Below, in pieces: positions 1-11,871 of a stretch of 64,000 bases of DNA. The notes beneath the pieces are model-generated. The model did not search any database and was not told the DNA's origin. It saw nothing but the letters and a program-made list of their open reading frames with translations. The DNA lies in contig JABYQS010000016.1 of assembly GCA_022592435.1 (NCBI GenBank), forward strand, positions 248,001 to 312,000. Direction: 5' to 3'. The translations under genes and the position numbers were made by a program. Each line of letters starts with the position of its first letter. Position 1 is the stretch's first letter. The DNA comes from Cerioporus squamosus (taxonomy: Eukaryota; Basidiomycota; Agaricomycetes; Polyporales; Polyporaceae).

Positions 1-1377
1 AAGACCTGCCATTCGGGGGAACTAAAGCCAGTGGCTACGGGCGGTTCGGTGAGTTTCAGCGACTGTAATCGACAGGAATCGTAGCGTCTGATGGCGCGAC
101 TCGCTCGCAGGTGGCCCCGAGGGTCTGCGCGCGCTCACAAACACGAAGGCGATCGTTGTGGACCGATGGGGGTGGGCTATCCAGACGTCGATCCCCGCAG
201 TCCTCGATTATCCTGTGCGCTCCGTTACGCAGAGCTGGTGAGCGCTCCCGCTTCATTATCTGTGTCATGCTTGTCGCGCGGCATGAACTCACCTCGGCCT
301 TACCAGGGACTTCATCAGCGGCATGATCGGGTTCCTGTACGCCGATGGATGGCGTACGAGGATAGATGCCCTCATGAAGCTTGTCCGCGCGAGTGGAAGG
401 TGATTCCGCGCGGTCTGCTCCGGGGGTTGAGAGTTAGGGATTTCGGTAGTCTGCAGCTGGGGCTGCATCTAGTGTGCGAATGTACTGACGATCTAATTAC
501 GACTTGAACGACATTTTCAGCTCGAGCCTCGACGCGATACATACCTGGTTGCTCAGGTACTCCGACCGAATTACATACGCGCCAGGGAGGGTAGCGTCAT
601 GGAGGATGGCAGGGAAACTGGAGACGGACGCCCATGCGGAGAAGCGTGTGTTACTCGGGGTTGCGATCCATATCAGGCATCGTCCATGTGGTCCAGCTTT
701 GTGTACACTGCCCACCTTCACCCTGTCTTCTGTGTCCGGCCTGGCCGTTGACCTACCCACGTTGCTGACATCTATAGCACAAACGTTCTAACACCCTGAG
801 GTGTCCATTCTTCAGTTCAACATCCAGTTCCTGACGGTTGCACATGCGCGAATCCTTCTCGGACCCGAGATGATTGTTATTCCGCGCTGTGCAACGCAGA
901 GAACAATCCATCTGGACACATGTGATGCTCCACGTTCAGCGTTCCCAACACACTCGGCGGCGGGAACAACATGTCTCTGGCAACTCGTTGGTATTTTGGG
1001 ACGCCACCGTGCACCAGCATGCAGTGCAGAAGGCCTATCGCCCTCGTCTCGCCCGCTTGGACGCGCCCTCCCTTCCCCAATCGCGCGCGGACGCATGTGG
1101 TCCTCGCTCGCGTGGGTGCCTATCGCACCCTCAACCATGTTGCTCGAGCGCGTCGGCATCTGGACAGATGGCGATTCGCCGGTATCCGCCCAGGGCATCG
1201 TCGCGCGAAGCCTCGGAACCCCCGTCTTCTCAATGGGCAGTGGCTCAGCTGCTTCCATGGCACCCGAGTGTATAAGAGCTGCACTTTGTTCGCCCGGTCC
1301 GCTCCCGCAGCTGCACCAACAGCCCACCCCGCGGTCCCCTCCTGCTAGCTGCACCCTCCGCCCTTGCGCTCCTCAGG
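1..1377. other. Intergenic DNA upstream of the RNase T2 gene
   Basis: I see no gene here. The short open frames on both strands are unrelated to each other and show no motif, signal peptide or exon chain that I recognise. The right end carries a TATA-like element and must contain the promoter of the RNase T2 gene. Confidence 0.5.
1271..1278 (+). promoter_or_regulatory. TATA box of the RNase T2 gene
   Basis: The octamer TATAAGAG lies 107 nt upstream of the chosen ATG at 1378. That spacing leaves room for a short 5' leader of about 75 nt. The assignment rests only on sequence and position. Confidence 0.5.
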
Positions 1378-3030
1378 ATGCTTGCTGCCACTCTGGCTTT
1401 GGGAGCCCTCGCGGGCTTCACGATTGCGACGCCCTCCCTCACCACCCCGGTCGACGCTATGAACTTGTTCAGCAAGCGCATTAGCTCGGGATGCTCCACA
1501 AGCGGCCCGGCGTCCTGCCACAACACGACGAAGGAGACGGATTTGTGCTGCTTCGAGTCGCCGGGGGTGCGTGCCGCCTCGTTCTTGGGCGCGGCATGGG
1601 TTGCTGATGCTGTTGTGCGTAGGGCCTTCTTCTCCAGACTCAGTTCTGGGATACAAATCCCTCCACTGGCCCATCCAACAGCTGGACCATCCACGGTACG
1701 TCGACATCGTTGGTAGAGGATCATCTTATCTTATCTAATCTGATACGACATAGGTCTCTGGCCGGACAAGTCAGTCTCCCTCCCCATACACCCCCTAGCA
1801 TCGTCTTGTAACCTCGAACCCGCAGCTGCGATGGCACCTTCACTGAGAATTGCGACTCCTCGCGCGACTACACCGACATCGCTGATGTACGTCTCTGACC
1901 TCGAGTGTTTCTCGACGGTTGTATTGACCTTCGCCTCAGCTCTTGACAAATCAAGGTGCGAGCGACACCCTGTCCTTCATGAAGGAGTTCTGGGTCGACA
2001 TCAACGGCCAGAACGAACAATTCTGGGAGGTAAGCATCGTCCGCACCGTCGTCGTTACTTGTGTCCTCACCCAATCGCGCTAGCACGAATGGAGCACCCA
2101 CGGAACCTGCTACAGCACCCTCAAGATCTCCTGCCTGCCGTCTGGCAGCGCGAAGGGTGCCGAGGCAGTCGCGTTCTTCCAGACGGTCGTTAAGCTGTTT
2201 AAGACCTTGCCCACCTACGACTGGCTCGCCGATGCTGGCATTACGCCCGACAGCAGCAAGACGTACACGCTCACGACCCTCACGAATGCGCTCAAGTCGG
2301 CGTCGGGTGTCACGCCCGCGCTCAACTGCGACGGCAGCAGCCTCAATGCGATCGAGTGGTACTTCAACTTGAAGGGTTCCGTCATCGATGGCCAGTTCGT
2401 CGCGATTGGTAAGTTGCGAGCAAGGGGGTTGGGTACCAGAGCACTCACGCGCTCTCATAGACGCGCCGTCGAAGGGATCCTGCGGCTCGAGCGGAATCAA
2501 GTACGTGCCCAAGTCCGGGGGTACCTCCACGACCACCTCCGTGAGTCTGAACCGGTTGTAGTATCGTACGGACACCTCACCTGTTGTTTTGTAGGGCGGT
2601 AGCTCCCCCACTGGCGGCTCTGGTTTGCCCAGCAAGGGTACCATCCACGCCAGCACCACCGGCGGTTTGCTCACTGCCGGAACCTGGTCTGTCCAGACCC
2701 TCGCGACCTACACATTCTCTGGCACCAGCAGCAGCTTCACCATGTCGACGTCGAAGGGTAGCTGCGGGGTTTCTGGTGGCCAGCTCACTTGCGGCAGTGG
2801 TGTTAGCGCAACCAAGTTCTCTGCTGTGAGTGAGCTGCTGTCATACTGCTAACCATGCTCTGAGTGCCTGTTTTGCTTTCCAGGTCACTTCTGGCAGCAG
2901 CCTCCTCCTCGCTGTTTCTGGCTCGACAGCGTTCTCAAGCGATGCTACGCCAAGCGGCACCGCGCAGGAGACCGTCTTCACGGGCAGCAGCCATAGCAAG
3001 ACCTACACGCTTTCTATCGTTTCGTCTTGA
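1378..3030 (+). CDS. Secreted ribonuclease T2 with C-terminal extension
   Basis: Predicted extracellular or vacuolar endoribonuclease that cleaves RNA through a 2',3'-cyclic phosphate. The exons are 1378-1566, 1623-1695, 1754-1769, 1826-1886, 1940-2029, 2084-2408, 2461-2540, 2595-2825 and 2884-3030, giving 403 residues with all phases agreeing. A hydrophobic signal peptide opens the protein. Both catalytic blocks of the family are present: CAS I (WTIHGLWPD) is split between exon 2 and a 16-nt exon 3, and CAS II (HEWSTHGTC) starts exon 6. Many cysteines fit the disulfide-rich RNase T2 fold. A Ser/Thr/Gly-rich linker follows, then a C-terminal domain of about 110 residues as in other fungal T2 enzymes. 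The gene ends tail-to-tail with the F-box gene at 3183. The family call is very secure; the role (nutrition or stress) is inference. Confidence 0.93.
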
Positions 3031-3182
3031 GCGCACTCGTCTTGGCTGTTAGCCAAGAGGGTTGGAACTGGGTGTATGATGATGTACAAATCGCTCCGTC
3101 ATTGTACTTGTGCGTGTACTACGATGTACAACAGAAGCGATATACGATTATCCGGGCTAAGAATCGCGACAAACAGACACAC

Positions 3183-4860
3183 TCAGGTGAGAGCTGGAGC
3201 AGATGACATAGCCTCTCGCAGCATCTCGATTCTGTTGAAGACTTTGGTCCACGCGAACTGGTCGTTCCGACTGTAGTGACGGATCCCAAGGTCGATGCTG
3301 GGGAACAGGCAGTGGATGTACTCTGCCATCCGTGTGGGGTCTTCGTTCATCGAGCCTCGTTCTGTGAGATGATCCAAGATATCAAAGCGGAGGAGGGGAT
3401 GTGGGGCAGGCATGCCACCGGTGGGGGGCACGAGGGCCCGATGGTCCAAGTATGGCAGGACGAGCTCGCGGAGGTCGGGGCATGCCCGCGAAAACGATAT
3501 CAGTATGGCTGGGGTGGGCGACGGCCCGTCTGGGTGCCAGTCGCGGGTGCTCAGCGAGAACGTGCGCAGTGCGCTCCATTTTTGCACGATGTCCGCGAAT
3601 GTCTCGTTCGTGGCGGAGAGCTGCAGACGTCCGCCGAACTTGAGCTCAAACGTCTCCAGGTTCTGCAGGGGAAGGACTGGTTGGAGGAGGGTGGCGAGCG
3701 GTATCGGGGCAGGACGGGGTATGTGAAGGATGTAGTGCTGCATGTAGATCTCCAGGTTGAGGCTCCGCATTGCGTCCGCGGACACAGCGTGGGCGATGGA
3801 TCCCATGAATGTAGGGTATTCGACGGGGCTATCTGGATCATCGATGATCCAGACGGTCAGCGAGTGCAGGCAAGGCGCGGTCAAGGCCATGAAGAGTTGG
3901 GTGACGCTCTGACTGCGGCTCTGGATCTTAAGCTCCCGCAGGTTCTCCATCCTCATGGGGGATAGAGTTTTAGTAGTGATATCCGCAGAGTCACTAGACA
4001 GGGTAACACCGAGGGAGACGAGATTGACTTTAGATATGAGGGTGACGATGGATGGGAAGTCCAGAGTGAATAGACCATAGAGCTTTCGTAGACGCGGGAA
4101 CTGCACGAGCTCGTCCACGACCCACGAATCCGCCTCAGTAGGGATCCTCAGCTGGAAGGTTTCGAGCTCTGGAGAAGCTTCCCGCAGTGTCTGCAGGAGC
4201 GGCTTCAGATCCACGTATCGCCAAAGCTGCGCGGAGAACCCTTGGCGCGCGAAGCTGAGGGTGACATCGATGATTCCTTGGGTGAAGGTGAAGGCAAAGC
4301 TGTAGTCCTGCGAGGAGGCTCGTTTCCACTCGATTGCACGCAGGGAGAGCAGAAACGGCGCCCCTCCATTGTGCTGGAGCAGGATCTTGAACAGGTGGGC
4401 CTGGGAATTCCCACATACAGACGAGTCGTGAAACAGCCTGCGGATGAGCTTGGTGTACCCGAGGAAGCGATCCCAGCAACCCCGATCCTCGTACAACTTG
4501 GCCTCGGCGACCTGTGAACGTCGAGCCGCTCAGTCTTGTCCACCGCGTACAGTCAGATGTCGGGCTCACTAGATTGATGTAATCTTCTGTGCATGCCTTA
4601 GGTGGCGGGAGAGCAGCTGGTGCAAGGAGATGCCATAAGGGGAGCAACGAGTCGATCTGGCTCCAGAGGATGCGCAACGCTGGCTCTCTGAAGGCGCGGC
4701 ACGCTTGAGCGCAGGCAGTTAGATCGCGCTGTGTGAGCGTAGGTATTGATCGGCGACCGTGTGACTCGTCGCTGGAAGAGGACCCATCCTCGAGGATCTT
4801 GAGCAGGATGTCGTAGGTATCCAGGACCTTCCGCCCACTCTGGCTCCCCGGTACAGACAT
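3183..4860 (-). CDS. F-box-type protein, paralog of the neighbouring gene
   Basis: Two exons, 4860-4570 and 4511-3183, are joined through a 58-nt GT-AG intron in phase 0 and give 539 residues. The N-terminal 80 residues resemble the F-box-like start common in Agaricomycetes: a conserved LDTYDILLKIL helix, then an LTQRDLTACAQACRAF segment and an LRILWSQID stretch. The rest is a long region of Leu-rich segments that looks like degenerate leucine-rich repeats (for example LRKLYGLF and LRELKIQS). Proteins of this kind usually act as substrate adaptors of SCF ubiquitin ligases, but the substrate cannot be read from sequence. It lies in tandem with a paralog at 5397-7096 that shares the GCWDRFL block just after the intron. 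Confidence 0.75.
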
Positions 4861-5396
4861 GCTTCACGTACACCCGGAGACCTGTCGGAGGCGCGGTCAG
4901 ACACCTCGTTCTATGATATGAAACAGGGTACACTCACGGCAGCACGTAAGTACAAGCTGATTGGAACGAAAGGAAGCAGAATGGATACTGTGAGCCAGTA
5001 AACAGATGGGGAACAGCTCGGAGCCTTTCCCACTGAGGTGATGGGACTGCCTAGCTCAGCCATCTCGTGCCCAGGAGGTCTCACGGAGGGTGCGAACGTT
5101 GTTTGCGCAGCGAAGGTAAGACGCCAACCTGCCAGGCAAACATGCAGGCGTCGATATCGTCGTTCCAGGGAGACTCTAGATCGGTCAGAAGAGAAAGTCT
5201 GAGACCCTCGCGATATGCGCAAGGCCTAGCTAAGCGGCACGAGTTGAAGGGCGCAGTCGATGTGTGGCAAGCCGGCTGAGGACACGCAAAAACTCCTCAG
5301 GCCGCCAGTCCGGCTGTGCCCGTAGTACGTCTCTGTACTTCTATCCAGCTACACAGCTGCGAGACCTACGCAATTCCCAACAAGACGAAACAACCA
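4861..5396. other. Spacer between the two F-box genes
   Basis: No gene is supported. The interval should hold the promoter of the left F-box gene and the 3' end of the right one. No clear TATA box was found. Confidence 0.45.
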
Positions 5397-7096
5397 CTAT
5401 GGGAGATATGAATGAGACGCGGCGTGCAACAGCCCATTGGCACTCGGCCGTTTCGGCGACGCGCGCAGACAGTCGAAGACCTTCCACCACGGCATATCCG
5501 GATTCTTGATGTATGCGCGGAAGCTGAGGTCCAGGTGCGGGAAGAGGTCGCTGACCATCTCCGCGAGGGCAAGTGTGTGATCTGGCGGGCCTGCTCTCCC
5601 CAACGACCGGTCGTCGGCGATGAAGAGCCGCCGCAGCGCATGGCCGTGCAGCTTCACGTAGAGCGCAGGATCCACCTCGACATGGTGGTCAAGGTAGGGC
5701 AGGACGAGCTCCTGGAGACGGGGGCAGGAGCGAGCGAAGTGTGTGAGGATGGCTGGAGTCGGCATGGGTCCGCTCTCGTGCCACGCACGGAAGTCCAGAC
5801 GGAGCATCTGCAAAGACGGCCAGGCTTGGGCCATATCTTCAAACGCATCGTCGTTTGCCCAGAGCTTCAGCGGTCCGTCGAATCTGAGAATGAACACCTC
5901 TAGCATAGGCGTGTTTCGGAGGACTGGCTGGAGCAAGGCGGATAGCGAGACGGTTGGGTCCAGTGGAGGGAGTTGGCTGGAGTCGTATGTGGCGTTGAAC
6001 GTCAAATGTAGCCGACGTAGGGTGTTGGACTCGAGGGCGGCCGCGAGGGTCGTGGTGGAGATAAAGAGGCCGGGACCGCAGGGCGTGGTATCGAATACGT
6101 ATAGCTCTAGGGACTCCAGGGAAGGAAGAATGAGGGTAGCAAAGGTTCGAGTAAGGTCAGGACTTGAGCCATGGAGCTCCAAATTCTGGAGGCACTGTGC
6201 CGTCACAGAGGCTTCTGATGCGTCTTCTACGGAGACTTTGGCGTTGAGGGAGCTCAAGTTGGGCATAGTGAGGAGTGCGTGGACCTCTCCGAGAAGAAGA
6301 GTTGACGAGAGGGTGATCTTGCGTAGATTCCGGAGTTGCACCAGCTCATCGACGAGCCAGTGGCCTGCATCATCTAAGACTTGGAGAATTAATGTCGTTA
6401 AGCGAGGAGACGCTTCTTGCAGTCGTCGTAATGCAGTAAGCAAGCTTGTTTCCTCGGCGCTGTGCGAAGCATGATAGACCATGCAGAGCTCAGAGAGACT
6501 GGGGCAGAGCATTGAGGGCATATAGGCGTCTTCTATTGATGCCCAGCTCCAAGTCAGCGAGCGTAGTGACGACAGGATGGGTGCCCCTCCGTTGTGTTCG
6601 AGAAGGTGGTGCAGGAGTCGCTTGTTCCATATAGACGCGGCTGCCAATCCTGCGTGGCCACCCACCATATGAAAGATGGAGACCCTCAGGGTTAGAACAT
6701 AGTGAGAGTGCTTCAGGAAGCGGTCCCAACACCCAGAGTTCTCCCACAGCCGTGCGTCGACAATCTACAGTTCGCATTAGCAATTATATTCACCAAGTGT
6801 AAGCACATGCATACCCTTCGAAAATGCTCCTCGCTATACTGTGGCTGGAAAGGAAGGGCGGGTGGCGCAAGAAGCTGCCACAGCGGTATGAAACCGTCTA
6901 GACTGCTCCAGAGAACCCGCACCGCGGGGTCATGGAACGAGCGACACACTCTGACGCAACGAGCGAGGTCTCCACGAGACAGAGTATACAGACCTTGCGC
7001 GCCACGAGTGCGGTGGCCGCTGAAGCTGAAGATGCGCCATAGGAGATCGTAGGTGTCTAGGAATCTGTGGCCTGCGGATGGTGTCGGCGCGGACAT
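5397..7096 (-). CDS. F-box-type protein, tandem paralog
   Basis: Two exons, 7096-6815 and 6764-5397, are separated by a 50-nt intron and give 549 residues. The F-box-like N-terminus has the same plan as the left neighbour: LDTYDLLWRIF, then LSRGDLARCVRVCRSF, then VRVLWSSLD. The intron sits at the equivalent position, just before the shared GCWDRFL block, and EHNGGAP matches QHNGGAP downstream. The C-terminal 400 residues are Leu-rich and strongly diverged between the two copies. The pair therefore arose by tandem duplication with an old shared intron. Likely role: SCF adaptor. The substrate is unknown. Confidence 0.75.
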
Positions 7097-7629
7097 GCTA
7101 TCGATACGGCGGCCGACTCGAGAGGGGGACATCCGGAGTCGTCGTCTGATAAAAGCGTAAGTCAGGCTTGCCCTGCAAGCTCGTGTGCTGCTGCCTGCAG
7201 CCACCGTTGAGCGGGGAACACTGACCTCGAGGGCGGTGGTCGTTGTGAGGAGCTTGCCCCCGAGCCTGCGAGTTGGCAACCAACTCGCGGATAGCGCTCG
7301 TTCCTGCAGAGGCGCCAAAGGAGGTAATCCTCCTCCTCGAACAGGCAGTTCTCGATTTACGCCTCCTCCGAAGAGAAGCGACGCAGCGCGATGGCGGGCA
7401 CAGTCCAAAGGAGCCTTTCCTGTCCGATCCTCACATACTCCTGCGTCATTGCGTGCTCTTCGACCGCTGGTTTTCGTCATGGGTCTCGAGGTGACGCGCC
7501 TCTCGACAAGTCCGACACGTCCTAGCTGAGGACGAGAGGAGGTATATAAACACCCCACGCAGAGACTACGCCCCCATTCCCCCGTCTCCGACCGCACCCA
7601 TCGCACACCGTTCGCATTCGTGCATCGAC
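7097..7629. promoter_or_regulatory. Divergent promoter region, F-box (-) / Con-6 (+)
   Basis: This 533-bp spacer separates two divergently transcribed genes. A strong TATA element lies at 7543-7550 for the right-hand gene. No coding potential is convincing. Confidence 0.45.
7543..7550 (+). promoter_or_regulatory. TATA box of the Con-6 gene
   Basis: TATATAAA lies 87 nt upstream of the ATG at 7630, in a CT-rich context. The perfect TATA suits a stress- or development-induced gene. Confidence 0.6.
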
Positions 7630-8005
7630 ATGCCTTCCCAGGAAGAAGCTCACGCCCAGAACGTATGCTACACTTCCTTCTCATATGCGTCCTTGCACTA
7701 ACCATCTATATCGTCCTCAGGTCGCTCGCGGTCACAAGGCGGCCGTCAAGTGAGTCCACGATTGTCCCCAATCACAGGAGCTAAAGTCTTCTAGCAACCC
7801 CAACGTTTCCGAGGAGGCGAAGGACCGCTCCCGCAAGAAACTCGAAGAGATCGAGGGTACGGCCGACGGCGACGAGTTTGTTGCAAGCACCGGCAGCAAG
7901 AAGGCCGACAACTACGACGCCGACGCTGCTACGCAGAAGGCTAGCCGGGTGCGTCTTCGATAAGTGTTACGTTCTTGCCCGATGTCTGACTCCGTTCTGT
8001 AGTGA
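7630..8005 (+). CDS. Conidiation-specific protein 6 (Con-6) family
   Basis: Small hydrophilic protein of about 72 residues. The exons are 7630-7662, 7721-7749, 7795-7948 and a last exon holding only the stop codon (8003-8005). The Con-6 signature is clear: GHKAAV, a splice junction, then NPNVSEEAKDRSRKKL. Only one copy of the motif is present, whereas many relatives carry two. Con-6 proteins accumulate during conidiation and stress in ascomycetes; the biochemical role is unknown. The 3' end is uncertain. If the last intron (7949-8002) is not removed, translation adds three residues and stops at 7963. A strong TATA box upstream supports regulated expression. Confidence 0.8.
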
Positions 8006-9318
8006 ACGGCGACGTCACCTATCGGTTGACTCTTGTATGATTAGTCCATACTCTGTAATTGGACACTGAACGAAACCTCATTGTTTCGGAAGACACGTTC
8101 ACCACGGCAATCGTGATGTTGTGAACTTCTGCCCCAAACGCCATAGATTGACCTTTGCACACTGGACGTCCTGTTACGTAAAGAGGTAAACATTCGACGT
8201 GCGACATATGACGCACCACAAAGAGACACGTCGAATGTATTTGAAGTCATACAAGTTCAGCTTCCAAGTTACTTGGACGCAATGATAATCACCGCACCCT
8301 TTACCATGTACACCGACTCGTACCATCCGCCGGCCGCCGAGTCCTGTACTGTAACCTTGGATGCAGCCGCAGCCTCGGAAAGACTGAACGGAGCGGCATC
8401 GGAGTGGGGTTATAAGTGCGACAATTTTACGAGCGGTAACCGCGATTGGGCGACCCCCGACGCAAGCGACTTCGGCCACACGCTACAGTACGTTTGCGTC
8501 AGTGAGAAAGTTGCGTCGCCTTGCATTGGCGAAGTGAAGAGGAGGCCCCACAGCTAATGAAGGTGTGGGGTCCGACAAGAAAGGTGGCTTGTGTGAGAGG
8601 CCGTGCAGAGTTGCACGAAGAGAAAGAGTCACAGATATAGACAGGATGTCCCTCCAGCGTTGCTCCAGCGTCCCGCCAAGTGGAGCGAGTATCAGAAGCA
8701 CCGGCAGTAAGTACCGGTGGTTCGAGCGGTGTGGCCGGGGGCGGAGAAAGGTACGGAGAGAAACTCGGGAGGTCTGAGTAAAAGAGGCAATCGGAGGAGG
8801 CGAGCGCGAGATGTCCGTCGAATGGGGCACTGATAATGGTGTGATAACGCGGGGGCGACAATACATGCCGGACGTAATCGACGCACTGCGCCTCTCGAAG
8901 CAGACCCATATGACTCTCATTGCCGAGCGCAGCCGCGCTAGAAGTCCTAGTGGGAACGCGCGGACGACGACGAGCAGAGTAAAGACAGCGACGGCGGGGG
9001 GTGCGCGCGCCGAGCGCACGTCGGGTGGTTGGTGGCGTCGGCGAATGCGGCAGTGCACTTGCCTGTGATGGGTTTAGTCGGCTGTCGACGCGTGACGTCA
9101 TGTCAAGAGCAATCATGCCCGGACGACTGAAAAAGCAGCAAGGGCCGAAATATGGAATGCCGTCTTCTCTTCTTCTGCCCTCCATCAGCTCCTATAAAAC
9201 AGCCAGGTGAGTCCCCCGTCCTCTTCGCCCCATTTCAACACCCGTTGTGCGCGTCGTCGACGCCGAATACCCCTCCCGCACTTCCTCTCGATACCTCTAT
9301 CCTCACCTAGCCCCCGCC
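8006..9318. other. Spacer between the Con-6 and ARMT1-like genes
   Basis: No gene is supported in this 1.3-kb stretch. The frames at 8273-8557 (+) and 8483-9185 (-) lack recognisable domains or splice-linked partners. The right end carries the TATA element and leader of the next gene. Confidence 0.45.
9193..9200 (+). promoter_or_regulatory. TATA box of the ARMT1-like gene
   Basis: TATAAAAC lies 126 nt upstream of the ATG at 9319 and is followed by a pyrimidine-rich leader. Confidence 0.5.
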
Positions 9319-11588
9319 ATGGCCGCCGACTCCTATTTCCCCCCGACGCCTCCTCACGAACAAGCTGACCCCGTTGACCCCAAGCAGATCAATATGAGTG
9401 CCCAAGTCGTTCCAAACGGCGCTGCGCCACCCCCCCACTCGACGACCGGGACAAAGGATGCCCCCAACCGTATGTCCCTCAAGCTCTCTCATCTTCCCAG
9501 TCGCCAGAAGATCAAGCCTGTGTACCCCCGCTCGCCATCAACGGTAAGTGTCCATCGCTTTTGCCACCGTCTTTTCGTATTATTTGGCGCATATACTCGC
9601 TCCTACATCGTCATGCTTGCATGTATGCGCAGAGTCGGCTGACATCAAGTCGTCCTAGATTGATCCCAACAACCCGCCATGGCCCGCTTACCGTGGATAC
9701 CACGAGTACGTTATGTTACGCTCGTTGCCAACGAGCGCGCCACACTAACAATGATGTACCCTCAGGTATTCGTTCGCCTATGCCACTATGGGCCAACGCC
9801 TCCCGACCATTCTTGGCAAGGCTATCGAAGACGTCGTGCTCACCATGAACCAGGAGTACGACGAGGAACGTATCATCGACCTCACCCAGTGCATCGAGCG
9901 CATGGACGCCCTCATGAAGGAGCTTCAGGCGCAGGCGAAGCTTCGTCCCATCATTGACGACGGAGAGGCTGATGTCGCCCTGTGGAACAAGCTGATTGCG
10001 AAATACTTCCAAGGTGAGTGATAGCGGTCTGTATTTCCTGTCTGTATACGCCGATCCTTCCCACGCCTCTTTTTCCACGTCGGCGGGGTCATGGCCTATT
10101 CTGGCATTGCCTACCCTATTCCTGTCGAACTGCGTACGCATCGACTAACTCTCATGTTTATTAGGCAAAACTTTCATGAACGCGCCCTGGCTATTTGCCG
10201 AAGCCTACAAGTACCGTCGTCTCCAAGAATGCTTCAGCGTCAGCAAGCATTGGAAGAACTATGACGTCTTCTTCAGGCAGAAGGTTAGCGAAAGCACCGA
10301 TGTTCGTTCGCCCATACTCATCGAGATGATATAGTGCGACACATTCTCGCGCTCACACGACGCCGTCTTCGAGCTCTCTATGCGCTTTGCTGAGCCATTT
10401 GTTCTCAAGGAGAACTTATCGGCAGAAGAGAAGCTCGAGGCCGAGCGACTGATGTTCATGGAGCTTACTCAGAGTACGTCTTCATCTTGTGCTCTACTGT
10501 GTTCGCTTTTGCTGATATTATCTGCACGTATCTAGTTTGTCTGTGGGGAAACTCGACTGATCTGTCGCTCCTGATCAACATGACCGAGGAGCAGATCAAG
10601 TCTCTGCAGAGCACCGGTGGTGCCAACCTCGCGGCGACGGAGAAGAACATCCTGGGTAATCACATGAAGCAACTCTGGGAGACGGTCGTCAACCTCCGTG
10701 CTACCACTGGCGGACGGGTTGATTTCGTTCTCGACAATGCTGGCTTTGAGCTGTACTGCGACTGCGTCTACGGTGAGTGATTAAGCGACAAGTTGCACCC
10801 TTCTTCGCTAACCTACTATATGCAGCCGACTTCCTGCTCCAGAGCGGACTCGCTAAGGAGATCCGCTTCCACGGCAAGCGGTATCCTTGGTTCGTCTCCG
10901 ACGTGACGAAGAAGGACTGGTCGTGGTTGTTAAACTCCATGGTGTACGGTCATCTCTTCCCGAAGGCCACTGAAGAGGAGAAAGACAGTCTGCGCCGGCT
11001 TGGCATGCGCTGGAAGGTGCGCAAAATTGCAGGAGTGCTGTATACATGTGGCTCACCCCGTCTGTACAGCAATACGAAAAGGAGGGCAAGTGGGTGTACG
11101 AGCAGCACCCGTTCTGGTGCACCGGCTTCACCTTCTGGGAACTTCCCAACGAAGCGCCCGACCTGTTCCTCCACCTCTCGCGCTCAGACCTTGTCATCTT
11201 CAAGGGTGATCTCAACCACCGCAAGGTGCGTACCTATTGCCGTTTGCCCAGGACCCATTCTGATGGATCCGCTTCAGTTGACTTACGACTGTGCCGCACC
11301 TCCGTCGACCGACTTCGATATCGCGATTGGTCCGATGGCCTCTACCGCGGGCGCTCCAAGGGTCTGCAGTATGCGTACCATCAAGAGCGATGTCGTTGTG
11401 GGTCTCGGCCCCGACGGTAACGAGCTTGCGGATCGCCTCGACAAGGAAGAGCCGGGCTGGAAGATCAGCGGCAAATACGTGAGTGTCCGGCCGCCATGTC
11501 CACATTGAAGGAAGAACTAACTCATGGCTTGCAGGCTGTTGTTCTTCTGTCCGAGGGCCGTCCCGGAGAGAAGGTGATCTTCACTTAA
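9319..11588 (+). CDS. DUF89/ARMT1-type damage-control phosphatase
   Basis: Metal-dependent phosphatase of DUF89 subfamily III (ARMT1-like). Family members hydrolyse sugar phosphates such as fructose-1-phosphate and are thought to clear damaged or harmful metabolites. The exons are 9319-9543, 9659-9705, 9766-10013, 10165-10283, 10335-10473, 10536-10772, 10826-11016, 11070-11225, 11278-11478 and 11535-11588, giving 538 residues. Diagnostic blocks are FVLDNAGFELYCDC (Asp and Asn are metal ligands in the family), FHGKRYPWFVSDV and RSDLVIFKGDLNHRK. A Pro-rich N-terminus of about 60 residues precedes the conserved part. All nine introns are in phase, so the gene appears intact. It ends 283 bp from the convergent Utp13 gene. 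Confidence 0.88.
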
Positions 11589-11871
11589 TCCCTGTTTGAC
11601 TCAAAAAGACTAGTGTACGATATGGACCCATAGCATCATTGAGCTCTTCCACATGTATTATGCATTGCATTCTTCACGCCATCGTCTCAACTTGTCTTTG
11701 TAGCAGCCTGCAATAGAAAGCAAATCATGTCACCTTTCTCTGTGTTTCGGAGTGAATTGTTCGAACATGTCAAATCTTCAGGGATCGAGAAAGCAGGTAA
11801 TAATGATAAAATGCCAAGTGGTAGCTAGACCATAGAACTGTTGTACTTTTGCGCATGCTGTGGCGATAAGC

